Position numbers and translations under genes: made by a program. DNA of 64,000 bases, taken from the NCBI RefSeq assembly GCF_036084755.1, contig NZ_CP107968.1:2300501-2364500 (forward strand). Reading direction: 5' to 3'. The notes under the pieces were generated by a model that was not told the DNA's origin, did not search any database, and was given only the letters and a program-made list of their open reading frames with translations. This document shows positions 35,690 through 44,574 of the stretch, in pieces. Each line of letters begins with the position of its first letter. Within the stretch, counting starts at the first letter, position 1. This stretch comes from Streptomyces sp. NBC_00370 (GTDB lineage: Bacteria > Actinomycetota > Actinomycetes > Streptomycetales > Streptomycetaceae).

Positions 35690-37399
35690 TCATCCCTGAC
35701 TGTTGTTCTCGTGACGACTGTGGTTCTCGTGACGGAGAGAGTTCTCGATGGCGGCGCGCAGGACCTGACGGTCGTCGAAGGGGCGTACCACTCCCGCGAT
35801 GTCCTGGCCCTGCTCGTGGCCCTTGCCCGCGACCAGTACGGTGTCGCCCGCCTCGGCGAGTGCCACCACGGCGGCGACGGCCGATTCCCGTTCGGCGTCG
35901 ACGAGTACGGAGCCGCGTTCGTGGATGGGTACTTCGGCCGCGCCGGCGAGCATCGCTGCGATGATCGCGAGGGGGTCCTCGGAGCGCGGGTTGTCGGAGG
36001 TCAGTACGGCGGTGTCGGCGAGCCGGGCGGCTGCCGCGCCCATGGCGGCGCGCTTGTACTGGTCGCGGTCGCCGCCGCAGCCGAGGACGATGTGCAGCTT
36101 GCCCTCGGTGACCTTGCGCAGGGAGCGCAGGACGGATTCGACGGCGTCCGTCTTGTGCGCGTAGTCGACGACGGCGAGATACGGCTGTCCCGCGTCCACG
36201 CGCTCCAGGCGGCCCGGTACGCCGGGGACGGCGGCGACGCCGTCGGCGGCCGTCTGCGGGTCGATCCCGGCGACGGCCAGGGTGACCACGGCGGCGAGGG
36301 TGTTCGCGACGTTGAAGGGGCCGGGCAGCGGGGCCTCGGCGCTGATCCGCTCGCCCTTGGGGCCCACGACGGTGAAGGCCGAGCGGTGGGAGCCCACTTC
36401 GACCTTCTCGGCGCGCCAGTCGGCGTCCGGGTGTCCCTCGGCCGAGAAGGTCGTGATGGGCACGCTTGCCTCGTCGACGAGCCTGCGGCCGTACTCGTCG
36501 TCGTAGTTGACCACGCCGACCTTGCTGAGCCGGGGGGTGAACAGCTGGGCCTTGGCCTGGAAGTAGTCCTCCATGCCGGAGTGGAACTCCATGTGCTCCG
36601 GGCTGAGGTTGTTGAAGACGGCGACGTCGAAGACACAGCCGTCGACCCGGCCGAGCACCAGCGCGTGGCTGGAGACCTCCATGGCGACCGAGTCGACCCC
36701 GCGCTCACGCATGACGGCGAAGAGCGCCTGCAGGTCGGTGGCTTCGGGGGTGGTGCGCTCGGACTTGATGGCCTCGTCGTCGATCCGCATCTCGACGGTG
36801 CCGATCAGCCCGGTGCGGTGCCCCGCGCCGCGCAGACCGCCTTCGACGAGGTACGCCGTCGTGGTCTTGCCCGAGGTGCCGGTGATGCCGATCTGCAGCA
36901 GGTCACGGCCGGGGTGCCCGTAGATCCCCGCGGCGAGTTCGCCCATGCTGCCCCGGGGGTCGGGGACGACCAGGACCGGCAGTCCGGTGGCGGCGGCGCG
37001 CTCGGCGCCCGCCGGGTCGGTCAGTACGGCGGTGGCCCCGAGGTCGGCCGCCTGCGCGGCGAAGTCGGCTCCGTGGAAGCGGGCGCCGGGCAGCGCCGCG
37101 TACACGTCCCCCTGGCGTACCGCCCGCGAGTCGTGGGTGATGCCGGTGACCTCCCCTTCGCCGAACGCGTCTGTGAGGCCCAGCCGGGCTGCCAGTTCCG
37201 CGAGCGGGGTGGGGCGGACCCTGTCAGGACGAGGCGTCCCGGGATGGCTCACAAGGGTGTCCTTCGGGGCGGTTCGAAGCTGATCAGCGTGTGGCACGGC
37301 GGTGAGCGTACCGGGCGTGGCCGTCCCGGGGCCAAGTCCGCCCTGAGGGGTCTCGGTCGGGTCGGGTCGGTTCCCGGAATCGGAGGTGATGGTTGTCAC
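35690..37399 (-). CDS. murE: UDP-MurNAc-dipeptide:diamino acid ligase MurE
   Basis: A 569-residue Mur ligase, longer than the family norm because of a disordered N-terminal extension of about 60 residues. The ATP loop is ITGTSGKTTTAYLVEG (about residues 172-187). The SDNPRSEDP motif near residue 468 is the DNPR signature of enzymes adding meso- or LL-diaminopimelate rather than lysine; Streptomyces uses LL-Dap. The start is GTG 37399; an internal start near VSHPGTPRPDR is possible. Confidence 0.96.
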   Translation of the reverse strand: MTTITSDSGNRPDPTETPQGGLGPGTATPGTLTAVPHADQLRTAPKDTLVSHPGTPRPDRVRPTPLAELAARLGLTDAFGEGEVTGITHDSRAVRQGDVYAALPGARFHGADFAAQAADLGATAVLTDPAGAERAAATGLPVLVVPDPRGSMGELAAGIYGHPGRDLLQIGITGTSGKTTTAYLVEGGLRGAGHRTGLIGTVEMRIDDEAIKSERTTPEATDLQALFAVMRERGVDSVAMEVSSHALVLGRVDGCVFDVAVFNNLSPEHMEFHSGMEDYFQAKAQLFTPRLSKVGVVNYDDEYGRRLVDEASVPITTFSAEGHPDADWRAEKVEVGSHRSAFTVVGPKGERISAEAPLPGPFNVANTLAAVVTLAVAGIDPQTAADGVAAVPGVPGRLERVDAGQPYLAVVDYAHKTDAVESVLRSLRKVTEGKLHIVLGCGGDRDQYKRAAMGAAAARLADTAVLTSDNPRSEDPLAIIAAMLAGAAEVPIHERGSVLVDAERESAVAAVVALAEAGDTVLVAGKGHEQGQDIAGVVRPFDDRQVLRAAIENSLRHENHSRHENNSQG

Positions 37400-37442
37400 T
37401 GGGCTTTCCCTGGAGTCACTGGCCGGGTGGGGGTCCGCCGGT

Positions 37443-39413
37443 CTAGAAGGTGACCGGCAGGCGGACCGGTTTGCTGCCGGTCGGGGGGACCTGGAGGGTC
37501 TTGAGCGAGAACTCCATGACCTTCTTGTAGATGGGACCGCAGATCGATCCGCCGAAGTACGCGCCGCTGGTGGGGTTCTGGATCGCGCAGTAGACGGTGA
37601 TCTGCGGGTTGTCGGCGGGTGCGAAGCCGGCGAAGGACGCGGTGTAGCCCTTGTAGACGCCGAGTTTGGGATCCACCCTGTTGGCGGTTCCGGTCTTGCC
37701 CGCCACCCGGTAGCCGGGGATCTTCGCCGCCGTACCGGTGCCCTCCTGGTCGCCGACGACCGATTCGAGCATCGTGGAGACGGTCTTGGCGGTGCTGTCG
37801 CTGACGACGCGGGTCTTCTTCGGCGCGGGGGCCGGGGTGAAGCGCCCGTCGGGTCCGCGGGTGCCCCGGATCAGGGTGGGGGCGATCCGTACGCCGCCGT
37901 TGGCGATGGTCGAGTACACGGAGGCGGCCTGCATGGCGCTGAGCGACAGGCCCTGGCCGAACGGGATCGTGTACTGCTGCGAGGTGGACCAGTCCTGCGG
38001 CTTGGCGAGCAGCCCCTGGGTCTCGCCGGGGTAGCCGAGCCCGGTGGGCCGGCCGATGCCGAACTTGGTCAGGTACTTGTAGAGGACCTTGTTCGCCTCC
38101 GGCTGGGTGTCGCCCAGGTGTCCGGAGGCCTCGATGGTGCCGATGTTGCTGGACTTGGCGAGTACCCCGTTGAGCGTCAGGTTCCAGGTGGGGTGGTCGA
38201 TGTCGTCGTGGAAGAGCCGGTCGCCGCGGTGCAGCCGGTTGGGCACGACGACATGGGTGAGCGGGGTGGCCTTCTTCTCCTCGATCACCGCGGACATCGA
38301 CATGACCTTGCTGGTGGAGCCCGGCTCGTAGGCGTCCTGGAGCGCGGCGTTGCCCATGGCGGCCGAGCTGGCCTGGGAGAGGTCGTTGGGGTCGAACCCG
38401 GGGGCGTTGGCCATCGCGAGGACTTCCCCGGTCCTGGTGTTCTGGACCATCACGTAGCCCCGGTCGGCCTTGGACTTCTTCACCTGCTCGCTGATGGCCC
38501 GCTGGGCCTCCCACTGGATGTCCCTGTCGATGGTCAGCTCGACGTCGGAGCCCGGCACCGCGGGCTTCTCACGCGAACTGCCCGTGGGCACCCGGCGGCC
38601 GCCGGACTGGGTGTAGGTGACCTCGCCGTCGGCGCCGGCCAGTTGCTTGTCCAGCATGGACTCCACACCGCCGCCGCCGTGCCCTGACGCGTTGACGAAA
38701 CCCAGTATCCCGGCGGCGAGATCGCCGTTGGGGTACACACGCTTGGTGGTCGGCTCCTGGAGGACACCGGCCAGTACGTTCACTGCGGGGCGGCCGGAGA
38801 GCGCGTCCTTGCTCGCCTTCTGTGCCAGGACGCCCTTGAGGTCGCTGATCTGGTTCCAGACCTGCGGCGTCTGCCGCCGGGCGAGCACCGTGTAGCGGGA
38901 CTTGGGCGCCTTGAGCTTCTTCACCATCTCGGTGGGGTCGGCGCCCAGGATCGGCGCGAGGAGCGCCGCCGCCTGCTCGGGGGCGTCCGGCGCCTTGCTG
39001 GCCTTGGGGGTGAACATCGACGGGTCGGCGGTGATGTCGTACGCGTCGTCGCTGGTGGCGAGCGGGACCCCGGAGCGGTCGGTGATCTCGCCGCGCTCGG
39101 CGGCGATCGTGTGGTGCAGGAAGCGGTTCTTGTCGGCCTTGGCGGCGTACGCGCTGGCGTCGACGGCCTGCACCTGGAGCAGCCGTACGACGAAGACCAG
39201 CATCACGAGGGTCAGGCCGAGGCTGACCAGGCGCAGCCGGGGGCGCGGGCTGCCGAGTTGGATACGGCGCGGGGCGCGGCTTCCCTGGCGCGGCCGGCCG
39301 GCCGGGTGGCCCGTGGGCCGGGCCGTCGGGCGGGCGCCGCCGACGGGGCGCGCACCGCCCCGTGGCCGTGCGGGTCCTGGCACCCTGCGGCGCGGTGGTT
39401 CCTTGGAGGGCAC
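37443..39413 (-). CDS. ftsI: Septal transpeptidase FtsI (PBP3)
   Basis: A 656-residue class B penicillin-binding protein that cross-links septal peptidoglycan. The cytoplasmic head is Arg/Pro/Gly-rich (about 55 residues), then one membrane helix (LVSLGLTLVMLVFVVRLLQV). The catalytic Ser is in EPGSTSKVMS (Ser at about residue 366, Lys at 369), SSN follows in LAKSSNIG, and the KTG box is in VAGKTGTANRV. It starts at GTG, 4 bases after ftsL ends. Confidence 0.97.
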   Translation of the reverse strand: MPSKEPPRRRVPGPARPRGGARPVGGARPTARPTGHPAGRPRQGSRAPRRIQLGSPRPRLRLVSLGLTLVMLVFVVRLLQVQAVDASAYAAKADKNRFLHHTIAAERGEITDRSGVPLATSDDAYDITADPSMFTPKASKAPDAPEQAAALLAPILGADPTEMVKKLKAPKSRYTVLARRQTPQVWNQISDLKGVLAQKASKDALSGRPAVNVLAGVLQEPTTKRVYPNGDLAAGILGFVNASGHGGGGVESMLDKQLAGADGEVTYTQSGGRRVPTGSSREKPAVPGSDVELTIDRDIQWEAQRAISEQVKKSKADRGYVMVQNTRTGEVLAMANAPGFDPNDLSQASSAAMGNAALQDAYEPGSTSKVMSMSAVIEEKKATPLTHVVVPNRLHRGDRLFHDDIDHPTWNLTLNGVLAKSSNIGTIEASGHLGDTQPEANKVLYKYLTKFGIGRPTGLGYPGETQGLLAKPQDWSTSQQYTIPFGQGLSLSAMQAASVYSTIANGGVRIAPTLIRGTRGPDGRFTPAPAPKKTRVVSDSTAKTVSTMLESVVGDQEGTGTAAKIPGYRVAGKTGTANRVDPKLGVYKGYTASFAGFAPADNPQITVYCAIQNPTSGAYFGGSICGPIYKKVMEFSLKTLQVPPTGSKPVRLPVTF

Positions 39414-39417
39414 TGCG

Positions 39418-40014
39418 TCACCTGCCGGAGGTCGTCGGGGCCTGGGCTGCCGGTTTCAGCGGTTGGCCCTGGCCGGTGGCTGACGGGGAGACGGTGGCCG
39501 TCGGGGCGGCGGCCTGTCCCGTGGGCGGTGCGGCGGGCGGGCCGGAGCGCGCCGGGGCCGGTGTGCTAGCGGTGGACGCCTGCGCTGACGGGGCGGGCGG
39601 CGCCGGCGGGGCCTGCACCACGACGGACTGCTGTACGGGCGGCAGCGGGGTGGCCTTGCCCGGCACGCCGTGGACCTTGCCGTCGGGGCCGAGGAAGGCG
39701 GGGCTGCCGCCGGGCACCATGCCGAGCTCCCGGGCCCTGCGGGCCAGCGCGTCGGGCGCCGAGTAGTCGTCCACGTCGCGCTGGAGCGCCTGCTGCTCGT
39801 CGGTGAGGTCGGTGGTCTGCTTCTTGAGCTTGCTCAGCCTGAACGATCCTTCGTTGAGGGAGGAGTTCAGCAGCAGCAGGGCGATCAGACCGCCGCCCAG
39901 CAGCAGGACGACCAGCAGGACGAAGGGCGTGCGCGCCGCCTGTCCCGAGCCGGACGGCATCATCCGGGCGAGCCGGCCGGCCCGCCCCTTCAGCTGCCTG
40001 GCAGCTCCGCTCAC
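39418..40014 (-). CDS. ftsL: FtsL-like septum formation protein
   Basis: A 198-residue bitopic protein: basic head, one membrane helix (about residues 30-51), a short coiled-coil ([43 protein letters not shown] read in parts as [14 protein letters not shown] and [10 protein letters not shown]) and a long Pro/Ala/Thr-rich outer tail of about 80 residues. Position between rsmH and ftsI fixes the identity; sequence similarity in this family is low. Its GTG overlaps the rsmH stop (GTGA). Confidence 0.9.
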   Translation of the reverse strand: MSGAARQLKGRAGRLARMMPSGSGQAARTPFVLLVVLLLGGGLIALLLLNSSLNEGSFRLSKLKKQTTDLTDEQQALQRDVDDYSAPDALARRARELGMVPGGSPAFLGPDGKVHGVPGKATPLPPVQQSVVVQAPPAPPAPSAQASTASTPAPARSGPPAAPPTGQAAAPTATVSPSATGQGQPLKPAAQAPTTSGR

Positions 40015-40973
40015 AGTGCGTCCTCCCGGATCCGCTGCGCCCCCCGCAGCCGGGCGGGGGCCGCCCTGCGGTTCTCGGCGACCTCTTCCTCCGTCGGCAG
40101 TTCGGCGCCGCGGGTGAGCAGTTTGAGGCGGGGCTGGTAGCGCTCGGGGACCACCGGCAGCCCCGGCGGCGCCGTGTTGGCGGCGCCCGCCGCGAAGACC
40201 TGCTTGACCAGCCGGTCCTCCAGCGAGTGGTACGACAGGACGGCGATGCGGCCGCCGACGGCGAGGGTCTTCACCGCTGCGGGTACGGCCCGTTCCAGTA
40301 CGGACAGCTCGCCGTTGACCTCGATGCGCAGCGCCTGGAAGGTGCGTTTGGCGGGGTTGCCGCCGGTGCGCTTGGCGGCCTGCGGCAGGGCGTCGCGGAT
40401 CAGTTCGACCAGCCGGGCGCTGCGGGTGAAGGGTTCCTTGTCCCGTTCGCGTACGACCGCGGAAACGATCCGCTTGGCCTGCTTCTCCTCGCCGTACTGG
40501 CGCAGGATCCGCACGAGTTCGCCGGGTGGGTAGGTGTTGAGCACCTCGGCGGCGCCGGGCCCGGTCGTCTGGTCCATCCGCATGTCGAGCGGCGCGTCGT
40601 GGGCGTAGGCGAAGCCGCGGTCAGCCTCGTCCAGCTGCATGGACGAGACGCCCAGGTCGAACAGGACGCCCTGGACGCGGGGGATCTCCAGCCGGTCGAG
40701 CACGTCGGGCAGCTCGTCGTAGACGGCGTGCACGAGGGTGGCCCGTTCGCCGTACGGGGCGAGCCGTTCGCCGGAGAGCCGCAGCGCCTCCTTGTCGCGG
40801 TCCAGGGCGACGAGCCGGGCGGAGGGGAAGGTGGAAAGCAGCGCCTCACTGTGGCCGCCGAGGCCGAGGGTGCAGTCGACGACGACCGCGCCCGGCTGGG
40901 CGAGAGCGGGGGCCAGCAGGTCAAGGCACCGCCGGAGCATCACTGGGACGTGTCGCTCGCTGCGCTCGCTCAA
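40011..40973 (-). CDS. rsmH: 16S rRNA (cytosine-1402-N4) methyltransferase RsmH
   Basis: A 320-residue SAM-dependent enzyme (formerly MraW). [13 protein letters not shown] is the conserved start, [16 protein letters not shown] is the SAM loop, and [13 protein letters not shown] is the C-terminal signature. It is the first gene of the dcw operon here; there is no mraZ in front of it, unlike in many bacteria. Confidence 0.97.
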   Translation of the reverse strand: MSERSERHVPVMLRRCLDLLAPALAQPGAVVVDCTLGLGGHSEALLSTFPSARLVALDRDKEALRLSGERLAPYGERATLVHAVYDELPDVLDRLEIPRVQGVLFDLGVSSMQLDEADRGFAYAHDAPLDMRMDQTTGPGAAEVLNTYPPGELVRILRQYGEEKQAKRIVSAVVRERDKEPFTRSARLVELIRDALPQAAKRTGGNPAKRTFQALRIEVNGELSVLERAVPAAVKTLAVGGRIAVLSYHSLEDRLVKQVFAAGAANTAPPGLPVVPERYQPRLKLLTRGAELPTEEEVAENRRAAPARLRGAQRIREDAL

Positions 40974-41160
40974 TGCGCCCTCTCAGGTCCGGCGCGGTCG
41001 TACGTGCCGCCGGGTCCCCGCCCGCTCAGAAGGGGAGTGATCCGCCGGCGCCGCAAAGGGCGTCGGCCGACCGCCGAGCGGGAGAGGGCCGAGCCGCACG
41101 TACGCCGCACACGCGGGGACAATCGGGATGTGTTCGGGATGTGTCCGTGAACTTCGCGTC

Positions 41161-41188
41161 ACTTTAGTCCACTCGTCCTTCCGGTCAA
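41161..41188 (-). promoter_or_regulatory. Candidate rsmH / dcw operon promoter
   Basis: On the minus strand TTGACC (41183-41188) and TAAAGT (41161-41166) are 16 bases apart, close to the vegetative consensus, about 190 bases before rsmH. The whole 391-base rsmH/carbonic anhydrase gap (40974-41364) contains no gene. It also has an imperfect dyad, CCGAAC at 41228-41233 and GTTCGG at 41251-41256. Confidence 0.6.
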
Positions 41189-41364
41189 TCAACCGGCCAG
41201 CGCGTCGCACGGGTCACGCGCCACAACCGAACAAACGGTCTTTTTCACCCGTTCGGATGAGTGGTGCTGGCCCTTGTGGGTTAGGTCACAACAATGCCCG
41301 TTGACGTTCTTTGTCCTGGTCCCACAGCGGGCTTCGACCCCTGATGGCCATTACCGTCATAGGT

Positions 41365-41937
41365 ATGTCGACTTCCGCACACCTGCCCGCAGAGACCGCA
41401 GAGACCCCTGAGACCTCCGCCGGTCCGGCCCGCACCGGCGGTACGGTCACCGACCGGCTCATAGAGGCGAACAACCACTATGCCGCCAGGTTCCAGGACC
41501 CCGGCATGGACGCGCGGCCCGTGCTGCGGGTCGCCGTGGTGGCCTGCATGGACGCAAGGCTCGACCTGCACGCCGCCCTCGGCCTCGAACTGGGCGACTG
41601 CCACACCGTCCGCAACGCGGGCGGCGTGGTGACCGACGACGTCATCCGCTCACTCACCATCAGCCAGCGGGCGCTCGGGACGCGCAGCGTGGCGCTGATC
41701 CACCACACCGGCTGCGGCATGCAGACCATCACCGAGGAGTTCCGGCACGAGCTGGAGCTGGAGGTCGGCCAGCGGCCGGTCTGGGCCGTCGAGGCGTTCG
41801 CCGACGTGGAACAGGACGTCCGGCAGTCGATGCAGCGCGTAAGGACCTCACCGTTCCTGCCGCACACGGACGATGTGCGCGGTTTCGTCTTCGACGTCAC
41901 GACGGGGCTCATGACGGAGGTCGACCCGGCCGGGTGA
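41365..41937 (+). CDS. Beta-class carbonic anhydrase
   Basis: A 190-residue zinc enzyme interconverting CO2 and bicarbonate. VACMDARLDLHAALG supplies the first Cys and the Asp-Arg pair, NAGGVVTDDVIRSL follows, and IHHTGCGMQ supplies the His and second Cys. The ATG at 41365 is preferred over 41344 because TACCGT ends 7 bases before it, a leaderless layout; neither start has a Shine-Dalgarno sequence. Confidence 0.9.
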   Translation: MSTSAHLPAETAETPETSAGPARTGGTVTDRLIEANNHYAARFQDPGMDARPVLRVAVVACMDARLDLHAALGLELGDCHTVRNAGGVVTDDVIRSLTISQRALGTRSVALIHHTGCGMQTITEEFRHELELEVGQRPVWAVEAFADVEQDVRQSMQRVRTSPFLPHTDDVRGFVFDVTTGLMTEVDPAG

Positions 41938-42079
41938 GCCGGGGAAATCGCCCCGCCATGGGCCTGGGAGGCATTCCCGTGGCACCAAAAAAGCGGCGAA
42001 ATCGACAAATCCCCCTCTTTTATCCACAGGCGAGTGACACGAAGCGGTAACGGCAACAAGAATGCGTGTGTGACAGCCG

Positions 42080-42113
42080 CCCCGGAACATTCCGGGGCCG
42101 GCGTCCGTATCTT
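42080..42113 (+). promoter_or_regulatory. Palindrome and candidate promoter of the moxR operon
   Basis: CCCCGGAA and TTCCGGGG (42080-42097, 2-base centre) form a perfect dyad. Within it GGAAC (42084-42088) is the -35 core of ECF sigma factors such as SigE, and a -10-like CGTATC/TATCTT sits at about 42106-42113, 17-19 bases on. The downstream genes are envelope-related, which fits an envelope-stress sigma factor. Bases 41938-42079 show nothing else. Confidence 0.4.
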
Positions 42114-42172
42114 GGGGTGGGCCGGGCCGTCTGTTGAGCTCCGGTCCGTATGAACGGGCCGAGGAGGGCCGG

Positions 42173-43219
42173 GTGACGACCTATGACGATCGAGCGAGCC
42201 TCACTGATCTGACCACCACAGCGGAGCGTGTCCGCACATCGGTGGAGGGTGTGATCGAGGGCAAGCCAGAGGTCGTACGGCTTTCGCTGACCGTGCTGCT
42301 CGCCGAGGGACACCTGTTGATCGAGGATGTCCCCGGCGTGGGCAAGACCATGCTGGCGAAGGCGCTCGCACGTTCCATCGACTGTTCGGTGCAGCGAATC
42401 CAGTTCACCCCCGATCTGCTGCCCTCGGACATCACGGGAGTGTCCATCTACGACCAGCAGCGCAGGGACTTCGAGTTCAAACCGGGCGCGATCTTCGCGC
42501 AGATCGTGATCGGCGACGAAATCAACCGCGCCTCGCCGAAGACGCAGTCGGCGCTGCTGGAGTCCATGGAGGAGCGCCAGGTCACCATCGACGGGCAGAC
42601 GTACGAACTGCCCAGCCCCTTCATGGTGGTGGCCACCCAGAACCCGGTGGAGATGGAGGGCACGTACCCGCTGCCCGAGGCACAGCGCGACCGTTTCATG
42701 GCCCGGGTGTCGATCGGCTATCCGAGCGCCGAGGCGGAGCTGCAGATGCTGGACACGCACGGCGGGATCTCCCCGCTGGACGACCTCCAGCCGGTGGCGC
42801 ACGCGCACGAGATCGTGAAGCTGATCGACGCGGTGCGCACCGTCCATGTGGCCGACGCCGTACGGCGCTACGCGGTGGAGCTGGTCGGGGCGACCCGCAG
42901 CCACCCGGACCTGCGGCTGGGGGCCTCACCGCGCGCGACGCTCCATCTGCTGCGCGCGGCGAAGGCGTCGGCGGCGCTGAGCGGCCGGGACTACGCCCTG
43001 CCCGACGACGTACAGGCGCTGGCGGTCGCCGTGCTGGCGCATCGGCTGCTGCCCACCGCCCAGGCCCAGCTCAACCGCAGGACCGCCGAGCAGGTCGTGC
43101 TGGAGATCCTTCAGCAGACGCCGGTGCCCACCGCGGACGGCGGCCGGGTGACGGCGGGCAGACCGGCTCCCGCGGGGCCGGCCTACGGCCAGCAGCCGCC
43201 CGGCGTCCGGCGGTTGTGA
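42173..43219 (+). CDS. MoxR-type AAA+ ATPase
   Basis: A 348-residue ATPase. Walker A is DVPGVGKTMLAKAL (about residues 51-64), Walker B IVIGDEINRASPKTQ, sensor 1 VVATQNPVEMEGTYPLPEAQRDRF. MoxR proteins act as chaperones that mature or activate neighbours' products, often through von Willebrand factor A proteins; here the partner is the DUF58 protein encoded next. The GTG at 42173 follows GAGGAGG; an upstream in-frame ATG/TTG region has none. Its stop overlaps the next gene's start. Confidence 0.93.
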   Translation: MTTYDDRASLTDLTTTAERVRTSVEGVIEGKPEVVRLSLTVLLAEGHLLIEDVPGVGKTMLAKALARSIDCSVQRIQFTPDLLPSDITGVSIYDQQRRDFEFKPGAIFAQIVIGDEINRASPKTQSALLESMEERQVTIDGQTYELPSPFMVVATQNPVEMEGTYPLPEAQRDRFMARVSIGYPSAEAELQMLDTHGGISPLDDLQPVAHAHEIVKLIDAVRTVHVADAVRRYAVELVGATRSHPDLRLGASPRATLHLLRAAKASAALSGRDYALPDDVQALAVAVLAHRLLPTAQAQLNRRTAEQVVLEILQQTPVPTADGGRVTAGRPAPAGPAYGQQPPGVRRL

Positions 43220-44574
43220 TGACGTCGGCCGACCCCGTCACGACGGCGGGCGAGCAGGACAAGGGCGGCCTGCGCGTGGCCCTGGGCGGACTGACCACCC
43301 GGGGCCGGTCGTTCTTCGCCGCGGGCATCGCGGCGGCCGTCTGCGCCTACGTCCTCGGCCAGTCCGACCTGCTGCGCGTGGGGCTGCTGCTCGCCGTGCT
43401 GCCGCTGGTCTGTGTCGCCGTGCTCTACCGCACCCGCTACCGGGTGGCGGGCAGCCGCCGGCTCACGCCCTCCCGGGTGCCGGCGGGGTCGGAGGCGCGG
43501 GTGCATCTGCGGATGGACAACGTGTCCCGGCTGCCCACCGGACTGCTGATGCTCCAGGACCACGTCCCGTACGTGCTGGGCCCGCGACCGCGCTTCGTGC
43601 TCGACCGGGTGGAGGCGGGCGGGCGCCGCGAGGTGTCGTACCGCGTCCGCTCGGACCTGCGCGGGCGCTATCCCCTCGGCCCGTTGCAGTTGCGGCTGAG
43701 CGATCCGTTCGGGATGTGCGAACTGACCCGTTCCTTCAGCGCGTACGACACCCTGACCGTCATCCCCCGCACCGAGGCGCTGCCTTCGGTACGGCTCGCC
43801 GGTGAGGCGTCGGGGTACGGCGACGGCCGGCAGCGGTCCCTGTCGCTCGCCGGGGAGGACGACGTGATCCCCCGCGGCTACCGGCACGGCGACGATCTGC
43901 GCCGGGTCCACTGGCGCTCCACCGCCCGCTACGGCGAGCTGATGGTGCGCCGCGAGGAGCAGCCGCAGCGCGCCCGATGCACGGTGCTGCTGGACACCAG
44001 ACGGGTCGCCTACCAGGGCGCCGGACCGGACTCGGCCTTCGAGTGGGCCGTGTCGGGCGCGGCGTCCGCGCTGGTGCACATGCTGGAACGGGGCTTCGCC
44101 GTACGGCTGCTGACCGACACGGGCAGCTCCGTGCCGGGTGAGGGCGCCGACGGCTTCGCGGGCGCCACCCAGGAGTCGGCCGACTCGGCGGGGCTGATGA
44201 TGGACACCCTCGCCGTCGTCGACCACTCCCCGGGCGAGGGGCTCTTCCCCTCGTACGACGTCCTGCGCCGTGGCACCGAAGGCCTGCTGATCGGCTTCTT
44301 CGGCGACCTCGACGACGAACAGGCGGGCGTGGTCGCCCGGATGAGGCAGCGCAGCGGCGCGGCCGTCGCCTTCGTGCTCGACAGCGAGGGCTGGACGCGG
44401 AGCCCGCCCGCGCAGGGGCAGAGCGACGAGCGGCTGCGGCTGCTGCGCGAAGCGGGCTGGACGGCGTTCGCCGTACCGGCCGGGGCCTCCCTGCCCGACC
44501 TGTGGCGGCAGGCCGCGCGCGAGCGCTCCGAATCGGGCGTCACAGGGCCGACAGCTTCCGGAGGATGGTCATGA
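43219..44574 (+). CDS. DUF58 domain membrane protein
   Basis: A 451-residue protein with two N-terminal membrane helices (about residues 30-66) and the DUF58 signature VIPRGYRHGDDLRRVHWRSTARYGELMVRREEQ read in parts as GDDLRRVHWRSTAR. A VWA-like fold follows (RCTVLLDTR). DUF58 proteins nearly always accompany MoxR and transglutaminase genes, as here. The ATG overlaps the moxR stop (TGATG), and its own stop overlaps the next start (ATGA). A GTG three bases earlier is also possible. Confidence 0.9.
   Translation: MTSADPVTTAGEQDKGGLRVALGGLTTRGRSFFAAGIAAAVCAYVLGQSDLLRVGLLLAVLPLVCVAVLYRTRYRVAGSRRLTPSRVPAGSEARVHLRMDNVSRLPTGLLMLQDHVPYVLGPRPRFVLDRVEAGGRREVSYRVRSDLRGRYPLGPLQLRLSDPFGMCELTRSFSAYDTLTVIPRTEALPSVRLAGEASGYGDGRQRSLSLAGEDDVIPRGYRHGDDLRRVHWRSTARYGELMVRREEQPQRARCTVLLDTRRVAYQGAGPDSAFEWAVSGAASALVHMLERGFAVRLLTDTGSSVPGEGADGFAGATQESADSAGLMMDTLAVVDHSPGEGLFPSYDVLRRGTEGLLIGFFGDLDDEQAGVVARMRQRSGAAVAFVLDSEGWTRSPPAQGQSDERLRLLREAGWTAFAVPAGASLPDLWRQAARERSESGVTGPTASGGWS

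Noticed and set aside
41341..41364. Earlier ATG at 41344 for the carbonic anhydrase
   Set aside because: No ribosome-binding site; the 41365 start matches the leaderless promoter spacing better.
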